The notes under the pieces were generated by a model, which saw only the letters and a program-made list of their open reading frames with translations, did not search any database and was not told where the DNA came from. Below are positions 1 to 8,547 of a stretch of DNA of 64,000 nt, piece by piece. The stretch comes from Mucilaginibacter xinganensis (GTDB lineage Bacteria > Bacteroidota > Bacteroidia > Sphingobacteriales > Sphingobacteriaceae): NCBI GenBank assembly GCA_026225055.1, contig JAMFSA010000200.1, forward strand, positions 62,001-126,000, in the 5' to 3' direction. Both the position numbers and the translations under genes were made by a program. How positions within the stretch are numbered: the first letter of the stretch is position 1; the number at the start of each line of letters is the position of its first letter.

Positions 1-289
1 TAGCACCTTTTTGGTTTAACAACGCAATTATAGCGTCGCGATTAAATTTCTCAGCAAGCGGAAAATTCACAATGTAAGCGGTGTCGTGCAGTTTGCGGGC
101 CATCTGCGCTTGCACAAGCCTGAAAGTAGAGGTGAGTTTAGCGGCTGTATCAATAGAAATAATGTGCACCTGGGCGCTATCCCTGTTGTAAGGTATTTGG
201 TCGCTCACGGGCTTAGGGTGACAATTAGAAAAGAACATAACGAGAAAAGCTGCAAGACATGCCAGGGTGAAAATTTTTAATGATCTCAT
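1..289 (-). CDS. Hypothetical lipoprotein, N-terminal part (runs off the left edge)
   Basis: Reading the minus strand from an ATG at 287-289 gives an open frame of about 96 codons that reaches base 1. It begins MRSLKIFTLACLAAFLVMFF and continues SNCHPKPVSD, which is a basic n-region, a hydrophobic core and a cysteine at residue 28 fitting a lipoprotein signal, although Asn just before the Cys is unusual. The visible mature part is polar and shows no domain I recognise. The plus-strand ORF over the same bases has no such signal and is taken as a shadow. Function unknown. Confidence 0.6.
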   Translation of the reverse strand, partial: MRSLKIFTLACLAAFLVMFFSNCHPKPVSDQIPYNRDSAQVHIISIDTAAKLTSTFRLVQAQMARKLHDTAYIVNFPLAEKFNRDAIIALLNQKGA

Positions 290-750
290 TTTTTTGAATT
301 GTTTTTAGGGTTTTTAATATGGTTTATAATATTTGTTATCAATAGGTTACCGGTAAAGCTATGAAATTCCCGGCAGGATAAAGTAACCGCTAATAAACAG
401 TTTTTAGCAGCGGAATAACACGGTAATAGTTGCGTAGTTGTACGCAATTGTTTACTGGCGGGTTTATATTAGATTGATAGTGTGTTAATCAGGTATTGTT
501 GATTAACATGTTAATATTCAATATATAAATTAGCTATATTGGAATTCTTTGAAATGTTTTGTCTGGAAAATGAAAAGATGTAAAATTATTCCGGAGATAT
601 TATTTTATCGAATCAATACGCTTGATGATCAAAATCCGTTACTTCTTTTAAACGGCTAATATCAGTCTCCCACCTGCAACTTTAATATAAAACTATTTAA
701 ACTTAATACATATGTTTACGTTAATTAGTTCAATTGACTGAACGATCGGC
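290..750. other. Intergenic region between divergent genes, with a small hairpin
   Basis: This AT-rich 461-base gap separates the minus-strand lipoprotein gene from the plus-strand kinase operon, so promoters for both should lie here. A perfect 9-bp inverted repeat (TGTTAATCA / TGATTAACA, loop of 8) sits at 483-508. I could not find a convincing Bacteroidota promoter (TTTG with TAnnTTTG) or any coding potential. Confidence 0.5.
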
Positions 751-2046
751 ATGAGCAAAATATTTACAATAACCACGGGATTAGAGAATATGGGCGCCCT
801 GCGTACGGGAGGGCAGGGCTCGGTATATAAAGGAAGGCGAATAGGGCCAATAATTACTGCTGTAAAAATATTGCCCACCCCAATCCATAGCGAAAGTACA
901 GAAGATAAAAACTACCGGAACTTTATAAATGAAGTAGAAAAGCTGAAAAAGGTAAATGAAGTTCCAAACCCTAATGTAGTTAAGATACTTAATTCAGGCA
1001 TTACCGAGAGCGGTTCATTTCCATTTATTGAGATGGAGTTTATTGAAGGCCCCGATCTGGAAGAATTGCTGAAAGCGCCACATGAAAAAATATTCACCAT
1101 TAAGGAAACCATCAAGCTGGCTGATCAATTGGCCTGCGCCTTGTCGCACTGCCATAAGGTAGGCGTAAAACATGGTGATATTAAGAGCAACAATGTAAAA
1201 TTCAATACCCATTCGGGAAATTATGTATTGCTGGATTTCGGGTTGTCAGTAATGTCAGACGAGCAACGGCGCAGCAGTATGCGGCATGCTGGTGCAATAG
1301 AGTTTATGGCACCGGAGCAGAATGAAGGTAAGATGCTTTTCGGAACAGACATATACAGTTATGGCATCATACTTTACGAATTACTGGCAGGGCAAGTGCC
1401 GTTTCCGCTACATGATAACGGAGAAACAGCGAGGAATATGGTAATGCTCGCGCACATGGAATCCCCGGTGCCGGATATGCTGGAGCTGCGCAGGCAAAAC
1501 CTGCCATCAAGCTGGCCCAAAACGCAGCAGGATCGGGAGATGCAAGTGCCTGTATGGCTGATTACCCTTATTCATCGATGCCTTGAAAAACAACCGGAAG
1601 GGCGGTACAACGACGGTACAGAATTACATGAAATAATAGCGCAAAGTGGCGTAGCTGAAATTAAAACAGAGATAGCTAAGGAAATTGCAGCGGAAAAACC
1701 ATTGGCAGAATCTAAAGTCGGCGATGGGAAAATGACCATTTCAAGCGGGGTTTTTGCTGCATTAGTCCTATTACTTGTTGGCTCATTGTTTTACAATGTT
1801 TACGCTATATTAACTGAAAATAGAGTGCAGACGAAAGTTATTCGACAAGCGGTCCCTGATTCAATACAAAAAGCTGATAGTACACCGGTAGTTCCGAAAC
1901 AGGAAAATACCGATTACGGGAAAAAGCAGAAACTGACAGATTCAGTTACTAAAAGCACGATTAACGATGCCATAAAAGCAGACCAAAATAAGTCAGGAAA
2001 CCCTGATAGTACCGGTACAGATACAACAAATAACCCTCAGAACTAA
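751..2046 (+). CDS. Transmembrane Ser/Thr protein kinase (Hanks type)
   Basis: Eukaryotic-type protein kinase of 431 residues. The kinase domain (about 10-290) has a Gly-rich loop GGQGSVYKG (20-28), the ATP-binding Lys39 in AVK, the catalytic loop HGDIKSNN (141-148, Asp143), DFG at 162-164 and APE at 187-189. The catalytic loop is HGD instead of HRD, so it is a non-RD kinase. One membrane segment (about 332-354) is followed by a roughly 75-residue Ser/Thr/Lys/Asn-rich external tail without PASTA repeats. The TAATG junction overlaps the next gene by one base. It opens an operon with FHA, PP2C and SEDS-PBP genes, so its likely role is phosphorylation that controls cell-wall synthesis (inference); FHA partners would bind its phosphothreonines. 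Confidence 0.93.
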   Translation: MSKIFTITTGLENMGALRTGGQGSVYKGRRIGPIITAVKILPTPIHSESTEDKNYRNFINEVEKLKKVNEVPNPNVVKILNSGITESGSFPFIEMEFIEGPDLEELLKAPHEKIFTIKETIKLADQLACALSHCHKVGVKHGDIKSNNVKFNTHSGNYVLLDFGLSVMSDEQRRSSMRHAGAIEFMAPEQNEGKMLFGTDIYSYGIILYELLAGQVPFPLHDNGETARNMVMLAHMESPVPDMLELRRQNLPSSWPKTQQDREMQVPVWLITLIHRCLEKQPEGRYNDGTELHEIIAQSGVAEIKTEIAKEIAAEKPLAESKVGDGKMTISSGVFAALVLLLVGSLFYNVYAILTENRVQTKVIRQAVPDSIQKADSTPVVPKQENTDYGKKQKLTDSVTKSTINDAIKADQNKSGNPDSTGTDTTNNPQN

Positions 2047-2996
2047 TGGATCAAAAACCTTCAATCTGGCAGCGAATCGGCATCCACGACTGGTTTTTAA
2101 CCAGTGAAAATACCGGCAACAATAAAAAGCAGCTTACACTTACCCCTGATGATGTTTATAATTATGTTATCGACAAGTTTACTGATAGCATCCGTCAACT
2201 ATCGTTCGCAGGGCGCGTCGTTTTTTACCATGAGTACATTATCAGTCTTAATCCAGAAGATTATAAAGAATTCATTAACAACAAAGCAGGCATATTCGGG
2301 CTAATAGTAAATGAATGCGTAAAAAGATTTTACGAGTTATTAAACCAATACCGCGAGGCTGGCAAAACAGTAGAACCCTCAAGCTCAAAATGGGTGTTTC
2401 GCCTGGTATCGCACCCTGATTATGCGAGGGGCGATATAGGTTTTATTGGCAAGTTATTGCCCGGCAGTAATAAAAAAGAAGATAACCTGCGGGTAACTTT
2501 TATACCACGACAAACAGGTATAGCGCAAACATTTGATATTAGCGAGGATATACTTAAAAGCTTTAATTATTACAGCGAGGGATATTATGAAATCCCTTAT
2601 CTGGAAGATTTATCCGCTACTGAAAAAGCTACAGTAACTAAAAAAGAGAAATACCTTGCAAGGCTGGAAACCATCCTTCCTGAAAAGCAGCTGGCCGGTA
2701 AAAAGGTGGAGTTTTTAATGAATGATGAGGAGATTATTGTTTCGGGCGGAGAAGAACAAAGGGAAGAACCATACATCTTCAGGATTCCTTCTGACTGGGT
2801 AAATACCCCGCATCTTTTGATTCGATTTAATAAGGCGGATAGCAAATTTTACCTGGCGTCATTAGGTGAACAAACTATTTTGAATGAAGAAACCATGCCC
2901 AGGAGCGATATTAATTCACCCGTATGGCAGGAATTGCCTGTAAATTCTAAAATATTGCTGAACGGCATTGTTGGTATCAATATTTTCAAATCATAA
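2046..2996 (+). CDS. FhaA-like protein (DUF3662-like N-terminus, degenerate FHA C-terminus)
   Basis: Soluble 316-residue protein with no signal or membrane segment. Residues about 38-150 follow the pattern of the FhaA N-terminal domain: an amphipathic helix, then RVVFYHEYIISLNPEDY, then a helical stretch and a beta-rich end near VFRLVSHPD. The C-terminal part (about 215-316) reads like an FHA sandwich, from FRIPSDW through LLIRFNKADSKFYLAS to ILLNGIVGINIF, but the usual G-R and S-x-x-H pThr-binding residues are not evident, so it may be a non-canonical FHA. It is translationally coupled to the kinase gene by a one-base overlap. Probable role: adaptor between the kinase and the cell-wall enzyme (inference). 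Confidence 0.65.
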   Translation: MDQKPSIWQRIGIHDWFLTSENTGNNKKQLTLTPDDVYNYVIDKFTDSIRQLSFAGRVVFYHEYIISLNPEDYKEFINNKAGIFGLIVNECVKRFYELLNQYREAGKTVEPSSSKWVFRLVSHPDYARGDIGFIGKLLPGSNKKEDNLRVTFIPRQTGIAQTFDISEDILKSFNYYSEGYYEIPYLEDLSATEKATVTKKEKYLARLETILPEKQLAGKKVEFLMNDEEIIVSGGEEQREEPYIFRIPSDWVNTPHLLIRFNKADSKFYLASLGEQTILNEETMPRSDINSPVWQELPVNSKILLNGIVGINIFKS

Positions 2997-2998
2997 AT

Positions 2999-3097
2999 AT
3001 GTCACAAATACTATCCATAGGTTTATTGATCGTTAGCGTAGCATTGCTGGTTTCACATTTTTCCGACATTAAAAAATCACGTAAGATAAATGAATGA
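2999..3097 (+). CDS. Small single-pass membrane peptide, 32 residues
   Basis: A short ORF fills the gap between the FhaA-like and PP2C genes: ATG at 2999 two bases after the previous stop, TGA at 3095-3097, overlapping the phosphatase start (3090) by 8 bases. The peptide begins MSQILSIGLLIVSVALLVSH and ends in the basic tail KKSRKINE, i.e. one strong hydrophobic helix with a positive C-terminus. Its tight packing in the operon and clear membrane-segment composition argue that it is translated, perhaps as a small subunit of the kinase/phosphatase or SEDS-PBP assembly. It could instead only couple translation between its neighbours. Confidence 0.55.
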   Translation: MSQILSIGLLIVSVALLVSHFSDIKKSRKINE

Positions 3098-4478
3098 GCA
3101 ATTCTTCGGATTATCCGATACCGGCAAACAGCGTGAAAACAATGAGGACCTCTTTATTGCACAGCAAATCCATGGCAATAAATTTATATTGGCTTCGGTT
3201 ATTGATGGTGTAGGTGGTTATGCCGGGGGCGAAATAGCAGCCGAACAGGCAAAAGTGGCCATTATTGATCGCGCCGAAAAACCTTTTAATGAAGCCATCC
3301 CAATGCTTGCCGAATGTTTTCATTTAGCAAATGAACGTGTTATTGCTGAAAGGAAACGCAGTGACAAATACCAGAAAATGAGTTGCGTTGCTACTGTTGC
3401 ATTGACCGATATATCGGCTAACCAGTTTTACTACGCGCATGTGGGCGATACCCGGCTATATTTATTTCGTGACGGCTCGTTAGTGAAAATATCTCATGAT
3501 CAGTCGTTCGTAGGTTTTCTTGAAGAGTCCGGTCGTTTATCTGAACAAGCCGCGATGGAGCATCCCCGCAGAAACGAGATCAACAAGGCCCTGGGATTTG
3601 AAGGCAACATAAACCAGTATACTGATTATATAGAAACCGGTCAATCGCCTTTCCTGCCGGGCGATCTGTTGCTTTTATGCAGCGATGGGTTATCGGATAT
3701 GCTGAGCAGCACTGAAATGATTTCCATTTTAGGCCGCTCTGGTTCCTTAAAAGAGAAAACCAGGTTACTTATCGATATGGCTAATGAAAAAGGAGGCCGG
3801 GATAATGTTACCGTAGTATTGGTACAAAACGATAAAACACCACAACGGTATGCCGCAAATAAAGTCACAGAAAGTGTTGCTAAACCGCAATCCGTAGTGG
3901 AACAATTAGAACAATCTGCAATAAGCCCACCCGTTCATCGGAAAAAAAATAATGTTGCCGCTACCATTTTTGCTATCCTGGCATTAATATTCCTGGCTAC
4001 CAGTGTTTATTTATACCGGTTACCGCCGGTTGTTAAAACAATCATGCCTGCTAAAAAGATCCCCGGCAAAGAGGAAATTAAATTGCAGCAAGTAATAAAC
4101 GATGCAAAAGGGAAATCAGTTATACTTACAGATACTTCCTTTGCAGGTCCGGTTATTATTAATCAGCCTATTATAATTGATAAAGACTCATTATTACTAA
4201 AAGCAAAAGGGAATATTATCCTGCAATGCGATACAGGTTATAATGGTCCCGCTATTATCTTATCTTCAAAATGCAGGCACATTGTGTTAGATAGCTTATC
4301 ATTCAGCGGTTTTACTACCGGGATTGATGTAACAGGAAACGTATTATCGCTTAAAAACGTGCGGTTCAATAATTGCAAATCAGGAATACGCCAATCCTTT
4401 ACACTGGCAGATAAAAAATACTTTAGCGGTCAGCTACCTGTATTAAAGGTCGATTCATTACCTGTTAAAACCAAATAG
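3090..4478 (+). CDS. PP2C-family Ser/Thr phosphatase with membrane anchor and external C-terminal domain
   Basis: Metal-dependent phosphatase of 462 residues. The PP2C domain (about 1-250) carries the metal-binding motifs NNED (Asp20), VIDGVGG (Asp39), HVGDTRLYLF, CSDGLSDML and GGRDNVTVVL. A single membrane helix follows at about 288-310. The external C-terminal 150 residues consist of short alternating hydrophobic strands (for example VIINQPIIIDKDSLLLKAKG and HIVLDSLSFSGF) resembling a small parallel beta-helix. The layout of cytoplasmic phosphatase, one helix and an external domain matches actinobacterial PstP. It presumably reverses the kinase encoded at 751 and may sense a wall or glycan signal through the outer domain (inference). 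Four bases separate it from the next gene. Confidence 0.9.
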   Translation: MNEQFFGLSDTGKQRENNEDLFIAQQIHGNKFILASVIDGVGGYAGGEIAAEQAKVAIIDRAEKPFNEAIPMLAECFHLANERVIAERKRSDKYQKMSCVATVALTDISANQFYYAHVGDTRLYLFRDGSLVKISHDQSFVGFLEESGRLSEQAAMEHPRRNEINKALGFEGNINQYTDYIETGQSPFLPGDLLLLCSDGLSDMLSSTEMISILGRSGSLKEKTRLLIDMANEKGGRDNVTVVLVQNDKTPQRYAANKVTESVAKPQSVVEQLEQSAISPPVHRKKNNVAATIFAILALIFLATSVYLYRLPPVVKTIMPAKKIPGKEEIKLQQVINDAKGKSVILTDTSFAGPVIINQPIIIDKDSLLLKAKGNIILQCDTGYNGPAIILSSKCRHIVLDSLSFSGFTTGIDVTGNVLSLKNVRFNNCKSGIRQSFTLADKKYFSGQLPVLKVDSLPVKTK

Positions 4479-4482
4479 ACTA

Positions 4483-7400
4483 ATGGCTCAGGCAACATCT
4501 ACATCAGTTTCACGAAAAAAGGAGCGTTTGTTCCTTTTGCTGGTGAGCGTGCTTTTGGGCCTGCTGTTCCTTCGTTTATACCAGGTGAACCAGCAAAGCT
4601 TTGCCGATGTAGATAAACGCCTGCAGGATGGCACAATGGTTAACCTGAATGCAAAGGGCGCTGCAGGCAACTTTAAACAGATGCTGCAAAAAGGTTTTTA
4701 CTTTGACGACCCAAAGGATATAGAACTTATCGGGAATGTGGTTGATAAGCAAATGACGGGTACAACGTTTGATAACATTGGCGAACTGAATAAATCAAAG
4801 TATAACATTGATGCCGATGAAGCCTTTGTAGCTGGCGGCCAATCGTTTAAAGACAGGGTTTTGGTATCACGTGCCTTGTTAGGTTATACAGGTGCCGATT
4901 CTTTGCGATTTTTACAGGAGAAAAATAGTCCTCCGCAATTGCCGGAGCAAACAGCCATAGGTTTAAGCGGCTATAGCATAAACGGCGAAGTGCATGATAA
5001 AAGATCGCCTGTTGCGGGCGTATTGGTACGATTGCAAATGATTGTTCCGCAGGATAGTACATTCAATGATGAGGAAACTGATCAAACTAAAATAAAAAAA
5101 GTAACGGGTAACGGCTATCAGTTAACCTACGTTGCTGATGCACAGGGACATAATCACCTGCAAGCTATCATTGCGTATGCCCGCACAGGTTCAAATGGTG
5201 AATATGCATTTCATGATCTGCCTGAAGGCAAAGCATTTGTTGTTCTGCCACTTCAACCCGGGTACCAGTTTGGCCGGTCAATGGGTACCGAAAGTTTGGA
5301 TAAAGACCAGGCTTTTAATTTCAGCCGTTCAGCACATACCGTCAGGCTGCTGTCAACCAAAGACTTCAATATCCTGAAAAAAGAAAAAGCGCTTATCGTT
5401 CGCACACCGGCCGAGTTTAATTTTTGGTATGTAATTATCGTCGTTAGCTTTTTCCTGTGTTTTTTCATTATGCACGGCTTGTTAAGCTTAAAGTTTCCTG
5501 TTACCGACCAGGTGATATTGCCGTTAATAATGATACTTACCGGCATTTCGTTTTTAATGCTGCTCAGTATCCAGGACCCATTACGCGACAGGTTTCTTGC
5601 TAAAGATTCACTTATATATTTAGTGCTTGGCTTTGTAACCATGGCCGTATTGTTATACTGCAATATCAGGCGGTTTAATACCGATTCAGGCATTTATAGG
5701 CTGTTCCTGTTCAGGAATACTCCCAAAGCAGCAAACGGCTGGCCCTGGATAATCCTTGCAATGGGGTTATTAATGCTCACTATTCTTTTTGGGTCAGGGC
5801 CTGAAGGTAGTGGGGTAAAAGTGAATCTGTTCGGCTTTCAACCCAGTGAGATCGTTAAATATCTCGTTATTATTTTCCTGGCCGGATTTTTTGCGATGAA
5901 TGAGAAATTTATCAGTGAATATGCCACCTGGCGAAAACGCTGGTCATTTTTTTCATTTGCATTAATAGCTATAGGGGCAACGCTTTTCCTTTTCCTCATG
6001 TTGGGCGATATGGGCCCCGCCATTATTATTTGCTTCACTTTCATTATTCTCTTTTCCTTTTCGCGCGGCGATTTCATTTCAATGGCGATAGCAGTTGTTG
6101 TTTATGTGCTGCTTACCTGGCTATTTAAAAATGTTTGGATATCCACCTTAATTACAACTATTATGCTGGTTGTAACTATGCTGTTTAAAGGCAGGCGATT
6201 AAGCGAATCTGCGGTTATGGCGTTGGTTATCATATCCGGATTTTTAACTATCGATAAAATACCACATCTGGATAAGCTTATTCCAGGCCCGGTAGAACGC
6301 TTGTCGGACCGTAAAGCGATATGGGAAGATGCCTGGAATAACGAGGTTTACGGCGGCGACCAGGTAGCTAACGGTTTATGGGCCATGTCTGGCGGAGGGG
6401 TCACCGGGCAGGGTGTAGGGCGGGGCTTTGCAAAAACTATCCCCGAGGCACACACAGATATGATATTGCCTGCCATTGGCGAAGAGTTTGGCTGGACAGG
6501 CATAGTTGCTATATTTTTATTGTTTCTGTTATACCTGCACCGTTCCATAATTATAGGCAGGCGAACCGGGGCACCTTTTCTCTTTTATTTATGCTCGGGA
6601 ATAGGTATTTGCACGTTCATCCAGTTTTTATTGATAGCGGGTGGCTCTACAGGGGCGTTACCACTATCGGGAGTAGCATTACCATTTGAAAGCTATGGTG
6701 GTTCTTCTCTTGTCGCCAATTTTTTAGCCGCGGGATTTTTATTGTCGGCATCAAGGGTTAAAGGAACGGCTGTACAAATGTCATTTATTACCAAACAACA
6801 GGATCATAACCTGGTACCTGCTTTATTGGCCGCATGTATAGGTATTACATTGCTGGTAATTAATATATCAAGTTACTTGTTTCAAAGTAATAAATGGATA
6901 GTGAAGCCTGCTTTAGTAGCAGATAAAAGCGGAGCCCGCATGTTTAGTTATAATCCGCGTATAGCTATACTAATGAATAAACTACAGGCAGGTACGCTGT
7001 ATGACAGGGACGGGCGTATACTGGCGACGAGTGATCCCTCACTGATCAAAAAACAACAAAATCTACTAAATGAATCAGGTGCAAGCCAATATGATCTGGA
7101 TTCGGCTATGCATAAGCGGCTTACCCGATATTATCCGTTTGATGCGCAAATGTTCTTCTGGACAGGTGATGCCAATACGGGTGTTTTCAACGGCAGTATA
7201 AACGGATATTTTGCCGAATATGAACATGCAGCAGAATTGCGTGGTTTTAACATGCCGGTAACCAATTATAATGTACAGGCCAGTCGCTATCAGGAGGATC
7301 GCTTTTTGCCACGGGGCATAAAGGAAATGTCGGTTCAAAAACGGGATTACAGTGCACTGGCACCCTTGCTTATTGCAGGTATCAACAGTGATGAAGTTAC

Positions 7401-8541
7401 ACAATTCAAAAAGCGCAACCGTGATATACAGCTGTCGGTAGATGCAGAACTACAGACCAGTATACAGCAAACTATGGCTGCGGATGCATCTCTTGCGGAT
7501 AACCGTGTATCGGTTGTTGTAATGGAAGCTGCAACCGGAGATGTGCTGGCCTCTGCTGTTTACCCACTGCCACCAATACATAATTACGATCAATTGACGA
7601 TGCCTGTCACCGAACAAAATAAGCTGTCGCAATGGATGACAACCAGTGATCTGGGCTTTACTTATGCCACACAACCAGGCTCAACTGCTAAGGTGCTTAC
7701 GGCCATGGCATCATTTAATAAACTGGGTATGGCCGCCAATGATGTTACATTTAATGTAAGCATGGCTGAGCGTATCCGGACAAAAGGAGTGGAACCGGAT
7801 GAAACCGGGTTAATCACCCTTGAACGCGCCATAGCCAAATCTAACAACGTGTATTTTATTAAGTTGGCTAACCAGGAACATCTGGAAGAACAGATGGGCG
7901 ATCTTTATTTAAAAACGGGAATGTTTTTGCATGGGGTTGGCGGTTACTTTTATGCTAAAGCGCCGGATAATGAAAATCAGGAAGAAAAATGGAAAGAGTT
8001 ATGGCGCAAAACAGAATTTAATACCAAACCGAAGTACGATCCTGCTAATATCCACCGCACCCGTGCTAAAGGTATATCAGGAATGGCCTGGGGTCAGGGC
8101 GCGTTAATTGCTACACCTGCCGCGGTTGCAAGGCTGGTATCGGGTGTAGCAAATAACGGGTTATTGCTGGCCAACAGATTTGTATTAAAAGTGGATGGTA
8201 TTCCGCAGCCTGTAAAATCAGGCATAAAACTGGCGAATGATCCGCAGTATGCGGCCATTATTACAAAATATATGATTGAGCAGAGTGCACCTAAAGCCGA
8301 AATTTTAGGCATAAGTGTTGCTGGAAAAACAGGCACGCCAGAACGTATCTGGAAACAGCAAAGCATAAATGACGGCTGGTATGTGTTTTTTGCGCCTATG
8401 GAAAAGGGCACAGGTAATTTAGTGGTTTGTATACGGATTGAAGCTACCAGGGGATCATCAGATGCGGTGCATCTTGCGGGCCGCGATATTATACCATTGT
8501 TATTGAAAAAGGGTTATATAAAAAGTATTACAGATAATTGA
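4483..8541 (+). CDS. SEDS glycosyltransferase (FtsW/RodA) fused to a class B penicillin-binding transpeptidase
   Basis: A single 1352-residue protein with both peptidoglycan polymerase activities. Residues 14-34 are a membrane anchor; 35-310 are extracytoplasmic and include a carboxypeptidase-regulatory/Cna-B-like beta domain (about 160-280). About 310-770 form a multi-pass SEDS domain with FGFQPSEIVKY, GQGVGRG and PEAHTD, placing the SEDS catalytic Asp at 659, and FESYGGSS. A further helix (about 775-797) leads into a PBP: SxxK is S1067-T-A-K1070, SxN is S1120-N-N1122 and KTG is K1282-T-G. All catalytic residues of both halves are present. Normally RodA/PBP2 or FtsW/FtsI are separate proteins. 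The setting among kinase, phosphatase and FHA genes suggests control by phosphorylation. No frameshift or stop separates the halves. Confidence 0.93.
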   Translation: MAQATSTSVSRKKERLFLLLVSVLLGLLFLRLYQVNQQSFADVDKRLQDGTMVNLNAKGAAGNFKQMLQKGFYFDDPKDIELIGNVVDKQMTGTTFDNIGELNKSKYNIDADEAFVAGGQSFKDRVLVSRALLGYTGADSLRFLQEKNSPPQLPEQTAIGLSGYSINGEVHDKRSPVAGVLVRLQMIVPQDSTFNDEETDQTKIKKVTGNGYQLTYVADAQGHNHLQAIIAYARTGSNGEYAFHDLPEGKAFVVLPLQPGYQFGRSMGTESLDKDQAFNFSRSAHTVRLLSTKDFNILKKEKALIVRTPAEFNFWYVIIVVSFFLCFFIMHGLLSLKFPVTDQVILPLIMILTGISFLMLLSIQDPLRDRFLAKDSLIYLVLGFVTMAVLLYCNIRRFNTDSGIYRLFLFRNTPKAANGWPWIILAMGLLMLTILFGSGPEGSGVKVNLFGFQPSEIVKYLVIIFLAGFFAMNEKFISEYATWRKRWSFFSFALIAIGATLFLFLMLGDMGPAIIICFTFIILFSFSRGDFISMAIAVVVYVLLTWLFKNVWISTLITTIMLVVTMLFKGRRLSESAVMALVIISGFLTIDKIPHLDKLIPGPVERLSDRKAIWEDAWNNEVYGGDQVANGLWAMSGGGVTGQGVGRGFAKTIPEAHTDMILPAIGEEFGWTGIVAIFLLFLLYLHRSIIIGRRTGAPFLFYLCSGIGICTFIQFLLIAGGSTGALPLSGVALPFESYGGSSLVANFLAAGFLLSASRVKGTAVQMSFITKQQDHNLVPALLAACIGITLLVINISSYLFQSNKWIVKPALVADKSGARMFSYNPRIAILMNKLQAGTLYDRDGRILATSDPSLIKKQQNLLNESGASQYDLDSAMHKRLTRYYPFDAQMFFWTGDANTGVFNGSINGYFAEYEHAAELRGFNMPVTNYNVQASRYQEDRFLPRGIKEMSVQKRDYSALAPLLIAGINSDEVTQFKKRNRDIQLSVDAELQTSIQQTMAADASLADNRVSVVVMEAATGDVLASAVYPLPPIHNYDQLTMPVTEQNKLSQWMTTSDLGFTYATQPGSTAKVLTAMASFNKLGMAANDVTFNVSMAERIRTKGVEPDETGLITLERAIAKSNNVYFIKLANQEHLEEQMGDLYLKTGMFLHGVGGYFYAKAPDNENQEEKWKELWRKTEFNTKPKYDPANIHRTRAKGISGMAWGQGALIATPAAVARLVSGVANNGLLLANRFVLKVDGIPQPVKSGIKLANDPQYAAIITKYMIEQSAPKAEILGISVAGKTGTPERIWKQQSINDGWYVFFAPMEKGTGNLVVCIRIEATRGSSDAVHLAGRDIIPLLLKKGYIKSITDN

Positions 8542-8547
8542 TTTACC

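Noticed and set aside
5253..5693. 146-codon antisense ORF inside the SEDS-PBP gene
   Set aside because: It lies wholly opposite conserved coding sequence, with a composition typical of the reverse of membrane-protein codons and no known domain.
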